From positions 1-46,053 of the forward strand of contig JAPKMT010000023.1 of assembly GCA_026645735.1 (NCBI GenBank): a stretch of DNA of 46,053 bases. Direction: 5' to 3'. Shown piece by piece: positions 1 to 8,263 of the stretch. The position numbers and the translations under genes were made by a program. Source of the DNA: Flexilinea sp. (GTDB lineage: Bacteria; Chloroflexota; Anaerolineae; Anaerolineales; Anaerolineaceae). How positions within the stretch are numbered: position 1 is the first letter of the stretch; every line of letters begins with the position of its first letter. The notes beneath the pieces were generated by a model. It ran no database searches. It was not told the DNA's origin and saw only the letters and a list, made by a program, of their open reading frames with translations.

Positions 1-171
1 TTTTCGTGGCTGTTGGGTAACATTTTTATTTGATTCTTCGATCCCCGCAAAGTAACATTTTCTTTTGATACACACCGTTATGATTTTTGTTTTTATGACT
101 TTGTGTAAAGATACATTAATGAATATAATCTGAATTATACTGTACGTTTTTTATGATTACTTGTCAATTCA
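1..171. other. AT-rich non-coding left edge
   Basis: No open reading frame with a plausible start and no RNA gene is recognisable here. The stretch is AT-rich and has two short TAACATTTT copies near 17 and 52. It may be the upstream or downstream flank of a gene outside the window. Confidence 0.4.
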
Positions 172-173
172 GC

Positions 174-270
174 AATTCGAAGTATGGGGAGATTTATTTT
201 CTGTTGTGTTGTTTTTGCGCGTAGCGCAAAAACAACACAACAACGGACAATACTACCGAAATTTTGAATG
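174..270. repeat. GNA-loop palindromic repeat, copy 1
   Basis: A perfect 19 bp stem (202-220 pairing with 224-242) is capped by the triloop GTA inside the core GCG-TA-GC. The left outer arm (about 174-184, AATTCGAAGTATG) matches the other copies, while the right outer arm (about 256-268) is degenerate. It lies upstream of rarA, has no T-tract on either side and so does not look like a classic terminator. Related copies are at 2428, 10503 and 10660. Confidence 0.8.
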
Positions 271-294
271 ACTGCATGCACATTGGACGTCGGG

Positions 295-300
295 TATAAT
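295..300 (+). promoter_or_regulatory. Candidate -10 box of rarA, possibly leaderless
   Basis: A perfect TATAAT ends 7 bases before the rarA ATG at 308. No good -35 hexamer is seen at 16-18 bp spacing. If the box is used, transcription would start at or within a base or two of the ATG, giving a leaderless message; no ribosome binding site is visible before the ATG. The position of the box is seen; its use is inferred. Confidence 0.45.
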
Positions 301-307
301 CACACCT

Positions 308-1639
308 ATGGATTTATTTGATTTTTCAATGAATGAGAATGTCGATCGGATGGCACCTCTGGCTGCTCGTTTGCGCCCGCATTCTCTGGATGAAATTGTC
401 GGACAGGATCACATTATCGGAAAAGGCAAACTCCTGCGCCGGGCAATCGAAACAGATCGATTGTTTTCCTCGATCATCCTGTTTGGCCCTCCGGGTACTG
501 GTAAAACGACATTAGCAAAATTAATTGCAATCCAATCAAAAGCGCATTTTGAATCTATATCCGCTGTTTTAGCCGGAGTGGCCGATTTACGGAAGGTGAT
601 TGTTGAAGCGCAGGAGCTGCGCCGATTATACAACAAACGTACATTATTATTTATTGATGAGGTCCATCGATGGAATAAGGCGCAGCAGGATGCCTTGCTG
701 CCGCATGTGGAAAATGGCCTCATCACCTTGATTGGTGCGACCACAGAAAATCCATATTTTGAAGTGATTCGCGCATTGGTTTCCCGTTCACGCATTTTTG
801 AAATGCATCCATTGGATGAGAAAGCTTTACGTGAAATTCTTGATCGGGCATTGAACGATAAAGATCGAGGTTACGGAAATCGCCGAATTGAGATGGATGC
901 GGATGCCAGAGATTTGCTGATCGATTTGAGCGGCGGAGATGCACGGAATTTGTTAAATGCTGTTGAACTTGCCGTTGAGACAACCCCTTTGGAAGCTGAT
1001 GGTTCATCTCATATCACACTTGAGATTGCAGAGGAATCAATCCAACAGCGATCCTTGCAGTATGACAAAGGTGGCGATGCACACTATGATACAATTTCTG
1101 CTTTTATCAAATCCGTTCGGGGCAGTGATCCGGATGCAGCCTTATATTGGGTCTCAAAAATGCTCATGGCTGGAGAAGATCCCAGATTTATATTGAGGAG
1201 ACTGATAATTTTGGCAAGTGAAGATGTTGGACTGGCTGATCCTCGCGCACTGCAAATTGCCACTGCAGCTGCTTCTGCTTATGAATTTGTGGGTATGCCG
1301 GAAGGATATTATCCGATTGCTGAAGCGGTGCTCTATCTTTCCACAGCCCCGAAATCGAATTCAGCCATGGCAATTTTTAAAGCGATGAATCAGATTAAAG
1401 AAGAAGGTGCAGGAGAAATTCCAATCCATCTGATGGATTCCAGCCGAGATGCAAAAGGGCTTGGCCATGGAAGCGGTTATCAATATCCACATAATTTCCC
1501 GGACCATTATGTTCCACAACAATACTTGCCGGTTTCTGTACATGGAGGTTTTTACGAACCTACCGAACAGGGATATGAAAAAGAAATTAAAGAGCATCTG
1601 ACCAGATTAAAGAAAAAAATGGCACAAAAAAACGGGTAA
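308..1639 (+). CDS. rarA: Replication-associated recombination protein A (RarA/MgsA AAA+ ATPase)
   Basis: Encodes 443 residues, the usual length for RarA. An N-terminal RPHSLDEIVGQDH segment is followed by Walker A GPPGTGKT (residues 60-67), Walker B LLFIDEVHR, and a sensor region with ATTENPYFEV. The C-terminal half is the MgsA tetramerisation/clamp-loader-like domain, with YWVSKML, GEDPRFI and the DPRALQIA region. RarA is a cytosolic ATPase related to RuvB and clamp loaders that acts at stalled replication forks. The start is the ATG directly after a TATAAT box, without a Shine-Dalgarno sequence. The 3' end overlaps the convergent HAD gene by 33 bp. The family call is very secure. Confidence 0.96.
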   Translation: MDLFDFSMNENVDRMAPLAARLRPHSLDEIVGQDHIIGKGKLLRRAIETDRLFSSIILFGPPGTGKTTLAKLIAIQSKAHFESISAVLAGVADLRKVIVEAQELRRLYNKRTLLFIDEVHRWNKAQQDALLPHVENGLITLIGATTENPYFEVIRALVSRSRIFEMHPLDEKALREILDRALNDKDRGYGNRRIEMDADARDLLIDLSGGDARNLLNAVELAVETTPLEADGSSHITLEIAEESIQQRSLQYDKGGDAHYDTISAFIKSVRGSDPDAALYWVSKMLMAGEDPRFILRRLIILASEDVGLADPRALQIATAAASAYEFVGMPEGYYPIAEAVLYLSTAPKSNSAMAIFKAMNQIKEEGAGEIPIHLMDSSRDAKGLGHGSGYQYPHNFPDHYVPQQYLPVSVHGGFYEPTEQGYEKEIKEHLTRLKKKMAQKNG

Positions 1640-2293
1640 TTCTTTTACCGATGGTATGATTTTTTTTGCACCAAATAATCGAAGTAGCCATTCCCCATCA
1701 AAACCAGATTTTACTCCGATAAAATCCGCACCTGCGTTCTGTGCAGATCCAAGATCAAAAATCGTATCACCTATCATGAGACAGTCCTGAACTTGAACGC
1801 CCATTTGATCTGCTATATAACGCAGCGGTTGTCCGCTGGGTTTGGTATATCTGCATGTTTTTGAGGTTACGACCACTTCAAACAAATCTGATAAACCGAC
1901 TCGTTTCAAGAAAGCTTCTGTACTTTTTTCTCCCCCGGCAGTGAAGATGGCAAGGCGGTATTGTTTTGACAATTCCAAAAGAACTTCTCTGTAACCCTCC
2001 ATTAATTGATAACGATATTCCACGCCTCGTTGAGAAATACGATTATGAAGTGTCCGAAACAATGCATCCAAATCAAACCGATCCAACAAAGTATAAAAGG
2101 AACTCAGCAGGGTTTCACCCGCCATCACAATTTTTCGGATGATTATTCTGGTTCGTTTTCTTGACAGAAAAAATAACACCGGACCGATTAATCTTTGTAT
2201 TGTGTCAATATAATACTCATCTGTTTCGGCCAGTGTTCCATCAATATCAAACACGATGACTTGAATTGGTTGTTTTATAAGTGAGCTTGTCAT
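1607..2293 (-). CDS. HAD-superfamily phosphatase (phosphoglycolate-phosphatase-like)
   Basis: A 228-residue protein with the HAD motifs in order: DIDGT with the nucleophile and acid aspartates (residues 16-20), IFTAGG as motif II, TKPSG with the motif III lysine, and MIGDTIFDLGSAQNAG as motif IV. The helical cap between motifs I and II (about residues 25-100) places it in subfamily I, like Gph or PPi phosphatases. The substrate cannot be read from sequence. No strong ribosome binding site precedes the ATG. Its last 33 bp overlap the end of rarA on the other strand, so the two genes converge with no space for a terminator. Confidence 0.85.
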   Translation of the reverse strand: MTSSLIKQPIQVIVFDIDGTLAETDEYYIDTIQRLIGPVLFFLSRKRTRIIIRKIVMAGETLLSSFYTLLDRFDLDALFRTLHNRISQRGVEYRYQLMEGYREVLLELSKQYRLAIFTAGGEKSTEAFLKRVGLSDLFEVVVTSKTCRYTKPSGQPLRYIADQMGVQVQDCLMIGDTIFDLGSAQNAGADFIGVKSGFDGEWLLRLFGAKKIIPSVKELPVFLCHFFL

Positions 2294-2427
2294 GGTAAAA
2301 ATTTAAAAAATAGAATTGGCTGATTAAAATTATTCAAAAATATAACTATCTTCATCGACCTTTGAATTCTTTCTCAATGGTCCATTTTTTTCTGATATTA
2401 TCGTAAAAATCGGCTTGGATGACAGTG

Positions 2428-2540
2428 ATTCGAAATATGGAAAAAAATAATTGTTGATGTGGGGTTTTTACGCTTCGCGCAAAAACCCCACATCAACATA
2501 TTTCATCTCTCTATTCAAAACACATGTCAATATTTCGAAT
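2428..2540 (-). repeat. GNA-loop palindromic repeat, copy 2 (inverted)
   Basis: An 11 bp perfect outer inverted repeat (2428-2438 ATTCGAAATAT with 2530-2540 ATATTTCGAAT) encloses a hairpin, 2452-2473 pairing with 2477-2498 (22 pairs with one A/C mismatch). The loop on the plus strand is TTC, so the core reads GCTTCGC. That is the reverse complement of GCGAAGC, so this copy is in the opposite orientation to copies 1, 3 and 4. It lies between two minus-strand genes. Confidence 0.85.
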
Positions 2541-2576
2541 CGGAACTTGGATGAATAAGGCCTTGCATTCAGACTT

Positions 2577-3965
2577 TTATAATGAAGAACCACTCCGGAT
2601 TAAATCCAACAATGAATTATTTTCAAATGAATCCGGACGAATCATAAAATAAATAATATCTTCCTGTTGGATCACGTCAATGATCTCATGATTGGTTCCT
2701 ACCCATGTAGAATCTGTGTCACCAGGGTTCCAACGCAATTGATTGTAATCAGAAAGGGCTTTTACAAACTCATCCGCATCTTCCTTTGTATCCCAGATAG
2801 GTTTACTGAAAAACATCGGTTTACCGTCACATCTGGAAAACTGGAAGTGACCACCTCCCCATCCATCCGCAGCTTTTTGGGCAGTTATTTCTGAAAGGCG
2901 CCACTTTTCTTCATAACCACTATCCAGCAACCAGAGCAAATCGGCCTCGTTCAGCGTATTATCAAAGGTCGGTTCACATTGTTCAGCGATTACATTCTGA
3001 AACGGTTCCATCAATATCGAAATCGGTTTTTCATTGGGATAACGTTCCGGATGCATAACTTGTTCGATGCTCACAGGCGGGTTGATGTAAAGGTTATCCA
3101 CTGCAGAGAAACCGTTTTTGATATAAAAGGAATAAACAAAATTAAAACCATAAGAGTATGGAAACATCAAGTATTCCTGGAAGTATTTCGGTGCTTTTTC
3201 AAAATTTGTGGTGACCGATTCATCAATTTCATCTTTCTGTAAATCTAAATCTTTTTGGCGGGAAAGAATGGTTTCCATTAATGTGGCATCACCTTCCATG
3301 ACTGCTTCTAAAGACAGGCAGTATTCACTGTCTGATTCACAGGATTCATTATTGTAATTAAGCTTTCCATCCATATCAAAATTGTCGAATTGCAGGTAAT
3401 GAATGAATTCATGAGCCAATGTCAAGCTGTTTTCCTTTTCAGTTCCATCTTCAACCAAAAACATTTCATCGGATTCATGGTCATAAAATCCTGCAATCTG
3501 TTCAGAGTAAAAATCAAGATAAAATTTTTCCAAATCAAATTCTTGCGGTACAAAACCCAGTATTGCCAACAGGTCGTGTTCATCAATTAAGTCCTGAGAG
3601 GTTGTATTTTGGTGCATTTTATCGATCAGATATTGCCGTAAATCATCCTTGTTCTTGTATTCAGGAGAAAAATCATTTTGTGTACTGAGTCCGCGAATCT
3701 TCTGCGCTGAATCAATAATTTTTAATTGTGCCGGCGTCAGAAAATTTTTGGCTGTATTCTGTTCGGGTTCAACTATTTGATCCGTAGCGCTATGTTCTTT
3801 TTCATCTTCGGTGGTGTTGAAAATTTTTTCAACCATGCTTTGCGGTTCTGCTTTTAAGAAGAAATATAATCCGGTAGCACATACAGAAAGACACAAACAG
3901 CTGATAAACAAAACTGCTGCAATAACAACAATCCATATCGTGGTTTTCTTTTGGTTGTGTTCCAT
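2577..3965 (-). CDS. Membrane-anchored HExxH protein, putative zinc metalloprotease
   Basis: A 462-residue protein with one N-terminal membrane helix (about residues 9-37), so the bulk is likely extracytoplasmic. The motif HEFIH (185-189) is followed 35 residues later by AVMEGDAT, whose Glu224 could be the third zinc ligand; HExxH plus a downstream Glu is the gluzincin arrangement. The C-terminal third (about 340-460) recalls a lipoprotein-like beta domain but is not recognised. A good ribosome binding site (AGGAG) precedes the ATG. It is the last gene of a minus-strand set, 18 bp after the C39-like gene, which suggests joint action on extracellular protein or peptide. The protease activity is inferred from the motif only. 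Confidence 0.72.
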   Translation of the reverse strand: MEHNQKKTTIWIVVIAAVLFISCLCLSVCATGLYFFLKAEPQSMVEKIFNTTEDEKEHSATDQIVEPEQNTAKNFLTPAQLKIIDSAQKIRGLSTQNDFSPEYKNKDDLRQYLIDKMHQNTTSQDLIDEHDLLAILGFVPQEFDLEKFYLDFYSEQIAGFYDHESDEMFLVEDGTEKENSLTLAHEFIHYLQFDNFDMDGKLNYNNESCESDSEYCLSLEAVMEGDATLMETILSRQKDLDLQKDEIDESVTTNFEKAPKYFQEYLMFPYSYGFNFVYSFYIKNGFSAVDNLYINPPVSIEQVMHPERYPNEKPISILMEPFQNVIAEQCEPTFDNTLNEADLLWLLDSGYEEKWRLSEITAQKAADGWGGGHFQFSRCDGKPMFFSKPIWDTKEDADEFVKALSDYNQLRWNPGDTDSTWVGTNHEIIDVIQQEDIIYFMIRPDSFENNSLLDLIRSGSSL

Positions 3966-3983
3966 GGTTAGTCTCCTGCCAAC

Positions 3984-5345
3984 TCAATTATTTTTTAAGA
4001 ATTCAATTGCATAAAGGGCTTCATGATAATCAGATTTGATCGAAAGTGCTTTTTGAAAACATCGGGCGGCTTCTTCCTCCTGATTGCGGAGGAGCATTGC
4101 CCACCCTTTCCACAACCAGGCTTCCTCAGAGTGAGAATTTATTTTCAAAGAAAAATCAGCAAAAGTACTCAATTCATCCGCATTTCCGGTATGAAATGCA
4201 GCAGAATACAATGATGGCTGATACAGGAAATAGCGTTGCGGAATTGATAAATTTTGAATGGATCTGAAAATGTTCCATGCCTCTTCATATTGTTCATTTC
4301 GAACCAGAATTGCAGCGATGTTGAGCCAGGTGTAAACATTTTGTGGCAGCATATCTGCGTCTTTGCGAAATTTTTCAAGAGCTGATTCAAGATTATAATC
4401 CCTATCCCATTGATCATCGAGGATACGCTGTATAGTTGGCTTATCTGTTTCAGGATGAATAACCATGTATGTCCGCTGATATGCATACCAGTTTTTCATA
4501 ATTTGCTCGTATGATTCATCTAGTTGATCACCCATGAATGGATCCTGATAAATGAATCGATTATCTGCTTTGTCAAATCCAGTTACCAAAATATATCGAC
4601 TGTCTTTTAAATCATCGCCAACCCAGGCCGGGAATGATTTTATTGTTTCAATTCGGATGATCACAGGGTATCCGGCAGAGATCAGGTGTTCAAGAATATC
4701 GGTATCACCATTGATTCGAATCTGAGATGCGAAACCCGGGTAATTCTCTCGCAGATAAACTTCCATTTCATCAAAAGATACATTTGGATCAAAATAATCC
4801 GGTTTTATTTTATCGGCTATTAAATATTGGCTTTCAGTTTTTCCAAAAAAACGGATTGCCGCACTTAGAACTGCAGGACCGTCGTTTTGAAAATCCTGGT
4901 GTTCAAAGACAGGAGGAATGAGTAAAGCTTTGCTGCCTTCGGCTTCCACCGGAGTTTTCGAATCGGACGGAGGCCGTTGGGTTTTGATAATCCATGTGAT
5001 GCCTGGTGTAAGTGTTACGACAGAGCTACGATTTGCGTTAGTTTCCTCAGGCTCGATGTTGATATCTTCAAGATTTTCAGCAAATATGACTTCTTCCGGC
5101 GGCATGTCCACTGTCGGATAAATTGTAGGAATTCGAAATTGTAACGGGTCAGGTGTATTAATGGGTATGAATAAGCTTTTTCCATAGGAACGCACATCCA
5201 TCAATCGCCATCCAAATAATTGACGGATACGTGGAACACGAATACCCCAAATGGTAAAAATCACTATTCCGATGATTAATAAAAGAATTTTCGGCCAAAT
5301 TGTTTTCTTTTCCTGATAAAAAAAGGGCCGGTTTTTATTCCTCAT
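3984..5345 (-). CDS. Membrane-anchored C39-like pseudopeptidase with C-terminal TPR repeats
   Basis: A 453-residue protein with an N-terminal membrane helix (about 17-34), a C39-like domain (about 143-300) and TPR-like helices (about 311-453). The C39 fold is recognised from FQNDGPAVLSAAIRFFG, YPVII, RYILVTGFD and the following QDP. In active members the first motif is NCGP and the later one begins with His (HYVxVxGYD). Here the cysteine position is Asp155 and the histidine position Arg250, so both catalytic residues are lost. It is therefore probably a binding or scaffold protein. Its ATG overlaps the stop of the upstream gene (ATGA), indicating translational coupling. The ORF is otherwise intact, so it does not look like a decaying pseudogene. 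Confidence 0.75.
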   Translation of the reverse strand: MRNKNRPFFYQEKKTIWPKILLLIIGIVIFTIWGIRVPRIRQLFGWRLMDVRSYGKSLFIPINTPDPLQFRIPTIYPTVDMPPEEVIFAENLEDINIEPEETNANRSSVVTLTPGITWIIKTQRPPSDSKTPVEAEGSKALLIPPVFEHQDFQNDGPAVLSAAIRFFGKTESQYLIADKIKPDYFDPNVSFDEMEVYLRENYPGFASQIRINGDTDILEHLISAGYPVIIRIETIKSFPAWVGDDLKDSRYILVTGFDKADNRFIYQDPFMGDQLDESYEQIMKNWYAYQRTYMVIHPETDKPTIQRILDDQWDRDYNLESALEKFRKDADMLPQNVYTWLNIAAILVRNEQYEEAWNIFRSIQNLSIPQRYFLYQPSLYSAAFHTGNADELSTFADFSLKINSHSEEAWLWKGWAMLLRNQEEEAARCFQKALSIKSDYHEALYAIEFLKNN

Positions 5346-5686
5346 GTTTTTTTATGTTCATTTTTGATTGAAATAAGCGTCCCGATCACGATGATCAGGA
5401 CCAGAATTGTTCCACCAAGTATGATTCCATTGGTCTGATTTTCATTTTCAAAAAATTCACGCGGTAATTTCGGATAATCTTCAGGTAATGGTGTCAAGGT
5501 CGGCAAAAGATCTGCAGATCCTTCCATCTTTGCTGCTTTCAGGAGTTGGTTGTCGTTTTTGTCCATAGTCAGTATCTGGAATGGATCTGCAAGAATCATA
5601 GCAAATATCAACACAGTAATCAAAATAAAGAATGGAATCCAGTAGATCCTTTTATTTTGCTTTTTTTTAATTTTTTCCTTGTTCAT
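5342..5686 (-). CDS. Small two-helix membrane protein, unknown
   Basis: A 114-residue protein with a lysine-rich N-terminus, a membrane helix at about 16-33, an extracytoplasmic loop of about 50 residues rich in Pro, Glu and Asp, a second helix at about 87-106, and a basic C-terminal tail. The positive ends suggest both termini are cytoplasmic. No family is recognised. It lies 7 bp after the solute-binding lipoprotein gene and overlaps the next gene by 4 bp, so it is almost certainly co-translated with the C39-like protein. It could be an assembly partner of the surrounding membrane-anchored proteins. Confidence 0.65.
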   Translation of the reverse strand: MNKEKIKKKQNKRIYWIPFFILITVLIFAMILADPFQILTMDKNDNQLLKAAKMEGSADLLPTLTPLPEDYPKLPREFFENENQTNGIILGGTILVLIIVIGTLISIKNEHKKT

Positions 5687-5693
5687 ATTTTTC

Positions 5694-7058
5694 TTATTCC
5701 AATTCTGAAATTGCTTCCTGCGCAGCTTGCTCGGGAGTAGATTGGCTTTTAATCACTTTTGAAACTGCGTTGTTTAAGATCGGTGATATTTTGTTCAGGA
5801 TTTGACTGTCCGGAAGAAGTGCCGCATCAGGAAGGATCTTGGAAATCATTTCATAAGAATCGTTTTTCTGCCATTCTATATGTTCGGATTGCCTGACAGG
5901 GAAAAAACCTGCGCTGGCTGTCCATAAATCATTAAAAATTGGATCGGCCATTTTTTCTGCAAGCTGGATCCCAAGATTTTGAGTTTCAGTGTCACTTGTG
6001 GTTACTGCGACATTCCATGTGTCCATCAAAGGATACATCTTGTTGTCTGCAAATAATGGAATCGCAATGGCTTTGATGTCGGGACCTTTATTATGCTGGT
6101 AGGTTGAAAAATTTGATATCGTAATACTGACTGAACCCTCTAAAAACATTTGCCAATTTTGGCTTTGATCCACCACTTGAGACAATGAGGGCGGGAAGGC
6201 ACCATTCTGTCCGCCTGTCAGGAAAAAATTCAACGATTCAACCAGAATGGACTGATCCAGCCAGGGTTGACCTTTTTCATCAATCAATTTTCCTCCTTTA
6301 GCGGTGTAAATGAAGGTAGGAAATAACCCATCAGAACTGGAAGGAACAAAAGCAATCGGAAGTCCCCGGGACAGGATTTCTTCCCAGGTTGTCATCTCAG
6401 CACCAGTTTTGCTTGCTCGATAGACCATGACTAATGCATCACCGGCGATCGGAATCCCATAGATGTAGTTTTCTACAGCTGAGGCTTGTTTTGCGTAGGA
6501 ATACCATGAATTTGCCTCAGAAAAAATATTGGTTGTGATGGGATAGACTAATCCTTTTTGGACTGCAGACAAGAGATCATTGCGGTTTAATATGACCAGA
6601 GAAGGGATAACATCTGGTGCAGCGTTTTTTGCAGATCCAAGCGCACTCAATGCACTGCCATCACCAGTAACAGCTTTAATCCTGACTGAAATACTAACCT
6701 CAGGGTGCTCTTCTGTAAATTTATTGATGAGATTTGTCAGAGCCTTTGATTCTTTTGTGTTTTGAGATGGATCAAATTGCGGAGGAACCCAAATCGCCAG
6801 ATTTTTCGTGTCCGGTACGGATGTCCGATCCGGTGAAGGTGATTGCTGAACGGTTTCACCCGTTTGTGAATTCATCTGAGAAATTGGCGTAACCGGAATC
6901 GTTGAATTGGTGATTTTTTCGATCGATACAGGTGCCGTATTATTCTCTTTCATATGGTTAATCGAATCGATAATTGTAGAACACCCTGAAAGGAAACTGC
7001 AAAAAACGAGGATGCTGAAAAAAGTGAGACTAAATTTTATTATTGGTTTTTTTCTCAT
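5694..7058 (-). CDS. Extracellular solute-binding lipoprotein (family 1-like)
   Basis: A 454-residue protein with a lipoprotein signal peptide: a basic start, a hydrophobic core, and lipobox LSGC with Cys26. A Ser/Thr/Pro-rich linker (about 40-85) precedes a periplasmic-binding fold beginning IWVPPQFDPSQ. The body resembles sugar-type ABC binding proteins (NLINKFTEEHPEVSISV, IPIAGDALVMVYR, WEEILS, GSVSITISNFS). No permease or ATPase gene is adjacent, which is unusual; instead it heads the C39-like/HExxH set. GAGGAT lies upstream of the ATG, and a TATAAT (7073-7078 on the minus strand) is so close that only a very short leader would result if it is used. The ligand is unknown. Confidence 0.82.
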   Translation of the reverse strand: MRKKPIIKFSLTFFSILVFCSFLSGCSTIIDSINHMKENNTAPVSIEKITNSTIPVTPISQMNSQTGETVQQSPSPDRTSVPDTKNLAIWVPPQFDPSQNTKESKALTNLINKFTEEHPEVSISVRIKAVTGDGSALSALGSAKNAAPDVIPSLVILNRNDLLSAVQKGLVYPITTNIFSEANSWYSYAKQASAVENYIYGIPIAGDALVMVYRASKTGAEMTTWEEILSRGLPIAFVPSSSDGLFPTFIYTAKGGKLIDEKGQPWLDQSILVESLNFFLTGGQNGAFPPSLSQVVDQSQNWQMFLEGSVSITISNFSTYQHNKGPDIKAIAIPLFADNKMYPLMDTWNVAVTTSDTETQNLGIQLAEKMADPIFNDLWTASAGFFPVRQSEHIEWQKNDSYEMISKILPDAALLPDSQILNKISPILNNAVSKVIKSQSTPEQAAQEAISELE

Positions 7059-7232
7059 AGTTTCTATCCTCGATTATAGTGTGTTGAAAACAGATTATTC
7101 ATTAAATAAGAATTCCGATTACAGAAAGGAGCGAGTAAATTTATACTTTCTATCTTACAAGAAAAAAATAAAATCGCAAAATCAACGCTGAAAAAAAGCT
7201 GCATCGCCCATTGTTGTTTTCTGAATCGCGAT
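7059..7232. other. Intergenic spacer between lipoprotein and M42 genes
   Basis: It contains the candidate -10 box of the lipoprotein gene (TATAAT, minus strand, 7078-7073) and A/T-rich runs. No clear hairpin terminator for the M42 genes ending at 7233 was found, so read-through from the M42 genes into the lipoprotein set is possible. Confidence 0.35.
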
Positions 7233-8225
7233 CTATAGAATAACCGGTTTTTCCAAGATTTCTGTAAGCAGTTGAATGGAGTTTTCGACATCTTTCCAAT
7301 CCACCATTTCAGAGGGAGAATGAACATACCGGCAGGCAACGGAAAGACAACCCGATGGAACGCCTGAGCGAGCGAATTGAATTGCACCGGCATCCGTTCC
7401 AGCATATCGCAGGACTTCCATCTGATAAGGAATTCCTTTCCTCTCAGCAGCATCAGTCATCGTTTTGATGACCTTGGGATGGGAAATCAGCATACTGTCC
7501 TTTATTTTTACGCAAGGTCCCTTTCCAAGAACCGGATTCAACTGTTCTCCGCCTGGAACATCTGATGAGATGGTTACGTCAACCGCAATTCCCATGTCAG
7601 GATCGATAGCATAGGCTGATGTAACCGCACCGCGTACACCAACTTCCTCCTGGACTGTGAAAACGAAATATAATTCATTTGGTGAATCTTTTATAGATTT
7701 CAGCGTTTCGATCGTTATCAAACAACCAATCCGGTCATCCAGTGCTTTTGAAACCACGCGGTTTCCCAGATCCAAAAAAGGTCTGACAAAAACACCGACA
7801 TCGCCAACCTTTATCGGACAATCCTCTTTGGATGAAGCACCGACGTCTACAAACAACTGTGTGACGTCTGGAATTTTGTTCATTTTTTTCGTCTCTGCGT
7901 AAACGACACCTTCAGTGCCGTCCATAAATTTAACGCGGGTGCCGAAACAGGTCAGCGGATTAATTCCCCCGATGAACGCGATATAAACAAAGCCATCTTT
8001 ATCGATATGCGATGCCATCACACCAAGCTCGTCCATATGCGCAGAAATCATGATCCGTTTTCCGTCCTGCTTCTGCGTCCCTTTTCTGGCAATCAGGTTG
8101 CCCAGAGCGTCGATATGAATTTCATCAACAAAAGGTTCTATTTCTTTTTGAATAAAATTCCGTATTTCTTTTTCATACCCGGAAGGGCCGAAGGTTTGAG
8201 TCAGTGTGTTCAGTAAATTTTTCAT
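7233..8225 (-). CDS. M42-family metallo-aminopeptidase
   Basis: A 330-residue protein with the M42 landmarks: AHMDELG (His63, Asp65), KALDDRIG with the bridging Asp, TVQEEVGVRGA with the catalytic Glu pair, a DAGAIQ segment and CRYVHSP near the C-terminus. M42 enzymes are cytosolic, dinuclear-metal aminopeptidases that often form dodecameric tetrahedral shells and trim peptides. Members are often misannotated as endoglucanase or cellulase M. AAGGAG precedes the ATG at good spacing. It is the last of three M42 genes in the same direction, 38 bp after its neighbour. Confidence 0.93.
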   Translation of the reverse strand: MKNLLNTLTQTFGPSGYEKEIRNFIQKEIEPFVDEIHIDALGNLIARKGTQKQDGKRIMISAHMDELGVMASHIDKDGFVYIAFIGGINPLTCFGTRVKFMDGTEGVVYAETKKMNKIPDVTQLFVDVGASSKEDCPIKVGDVGVFVRPFLDLGNRVVSKALDDRIGCLITIETLKSIKDSPNELYFVFTVQEEVGVRGAVTSAYAIDPDMGIAVDVTISSDVPGGEQLNPVLGKGPCVKIKDSMLISHPKVIKTMTDAAERKGIPYQMEVLRYAGTDAGAIQFARSGVPSGCLSVACRYVHSPSEMVDWKDVENSIQLLTEILEKPVIL

Positions 8226-8263
8226 TCATTTCTCCTTATCAGTCAGGACGATGATTGAATTGA

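Noticed and set aside
202-242. Reading the palindromes as rho-independent terminators
   Set aside because: Stems are strong but no copy is followed by a T-run on either strand, and copy 1 lies upstream of rarA rather than behind a gene.
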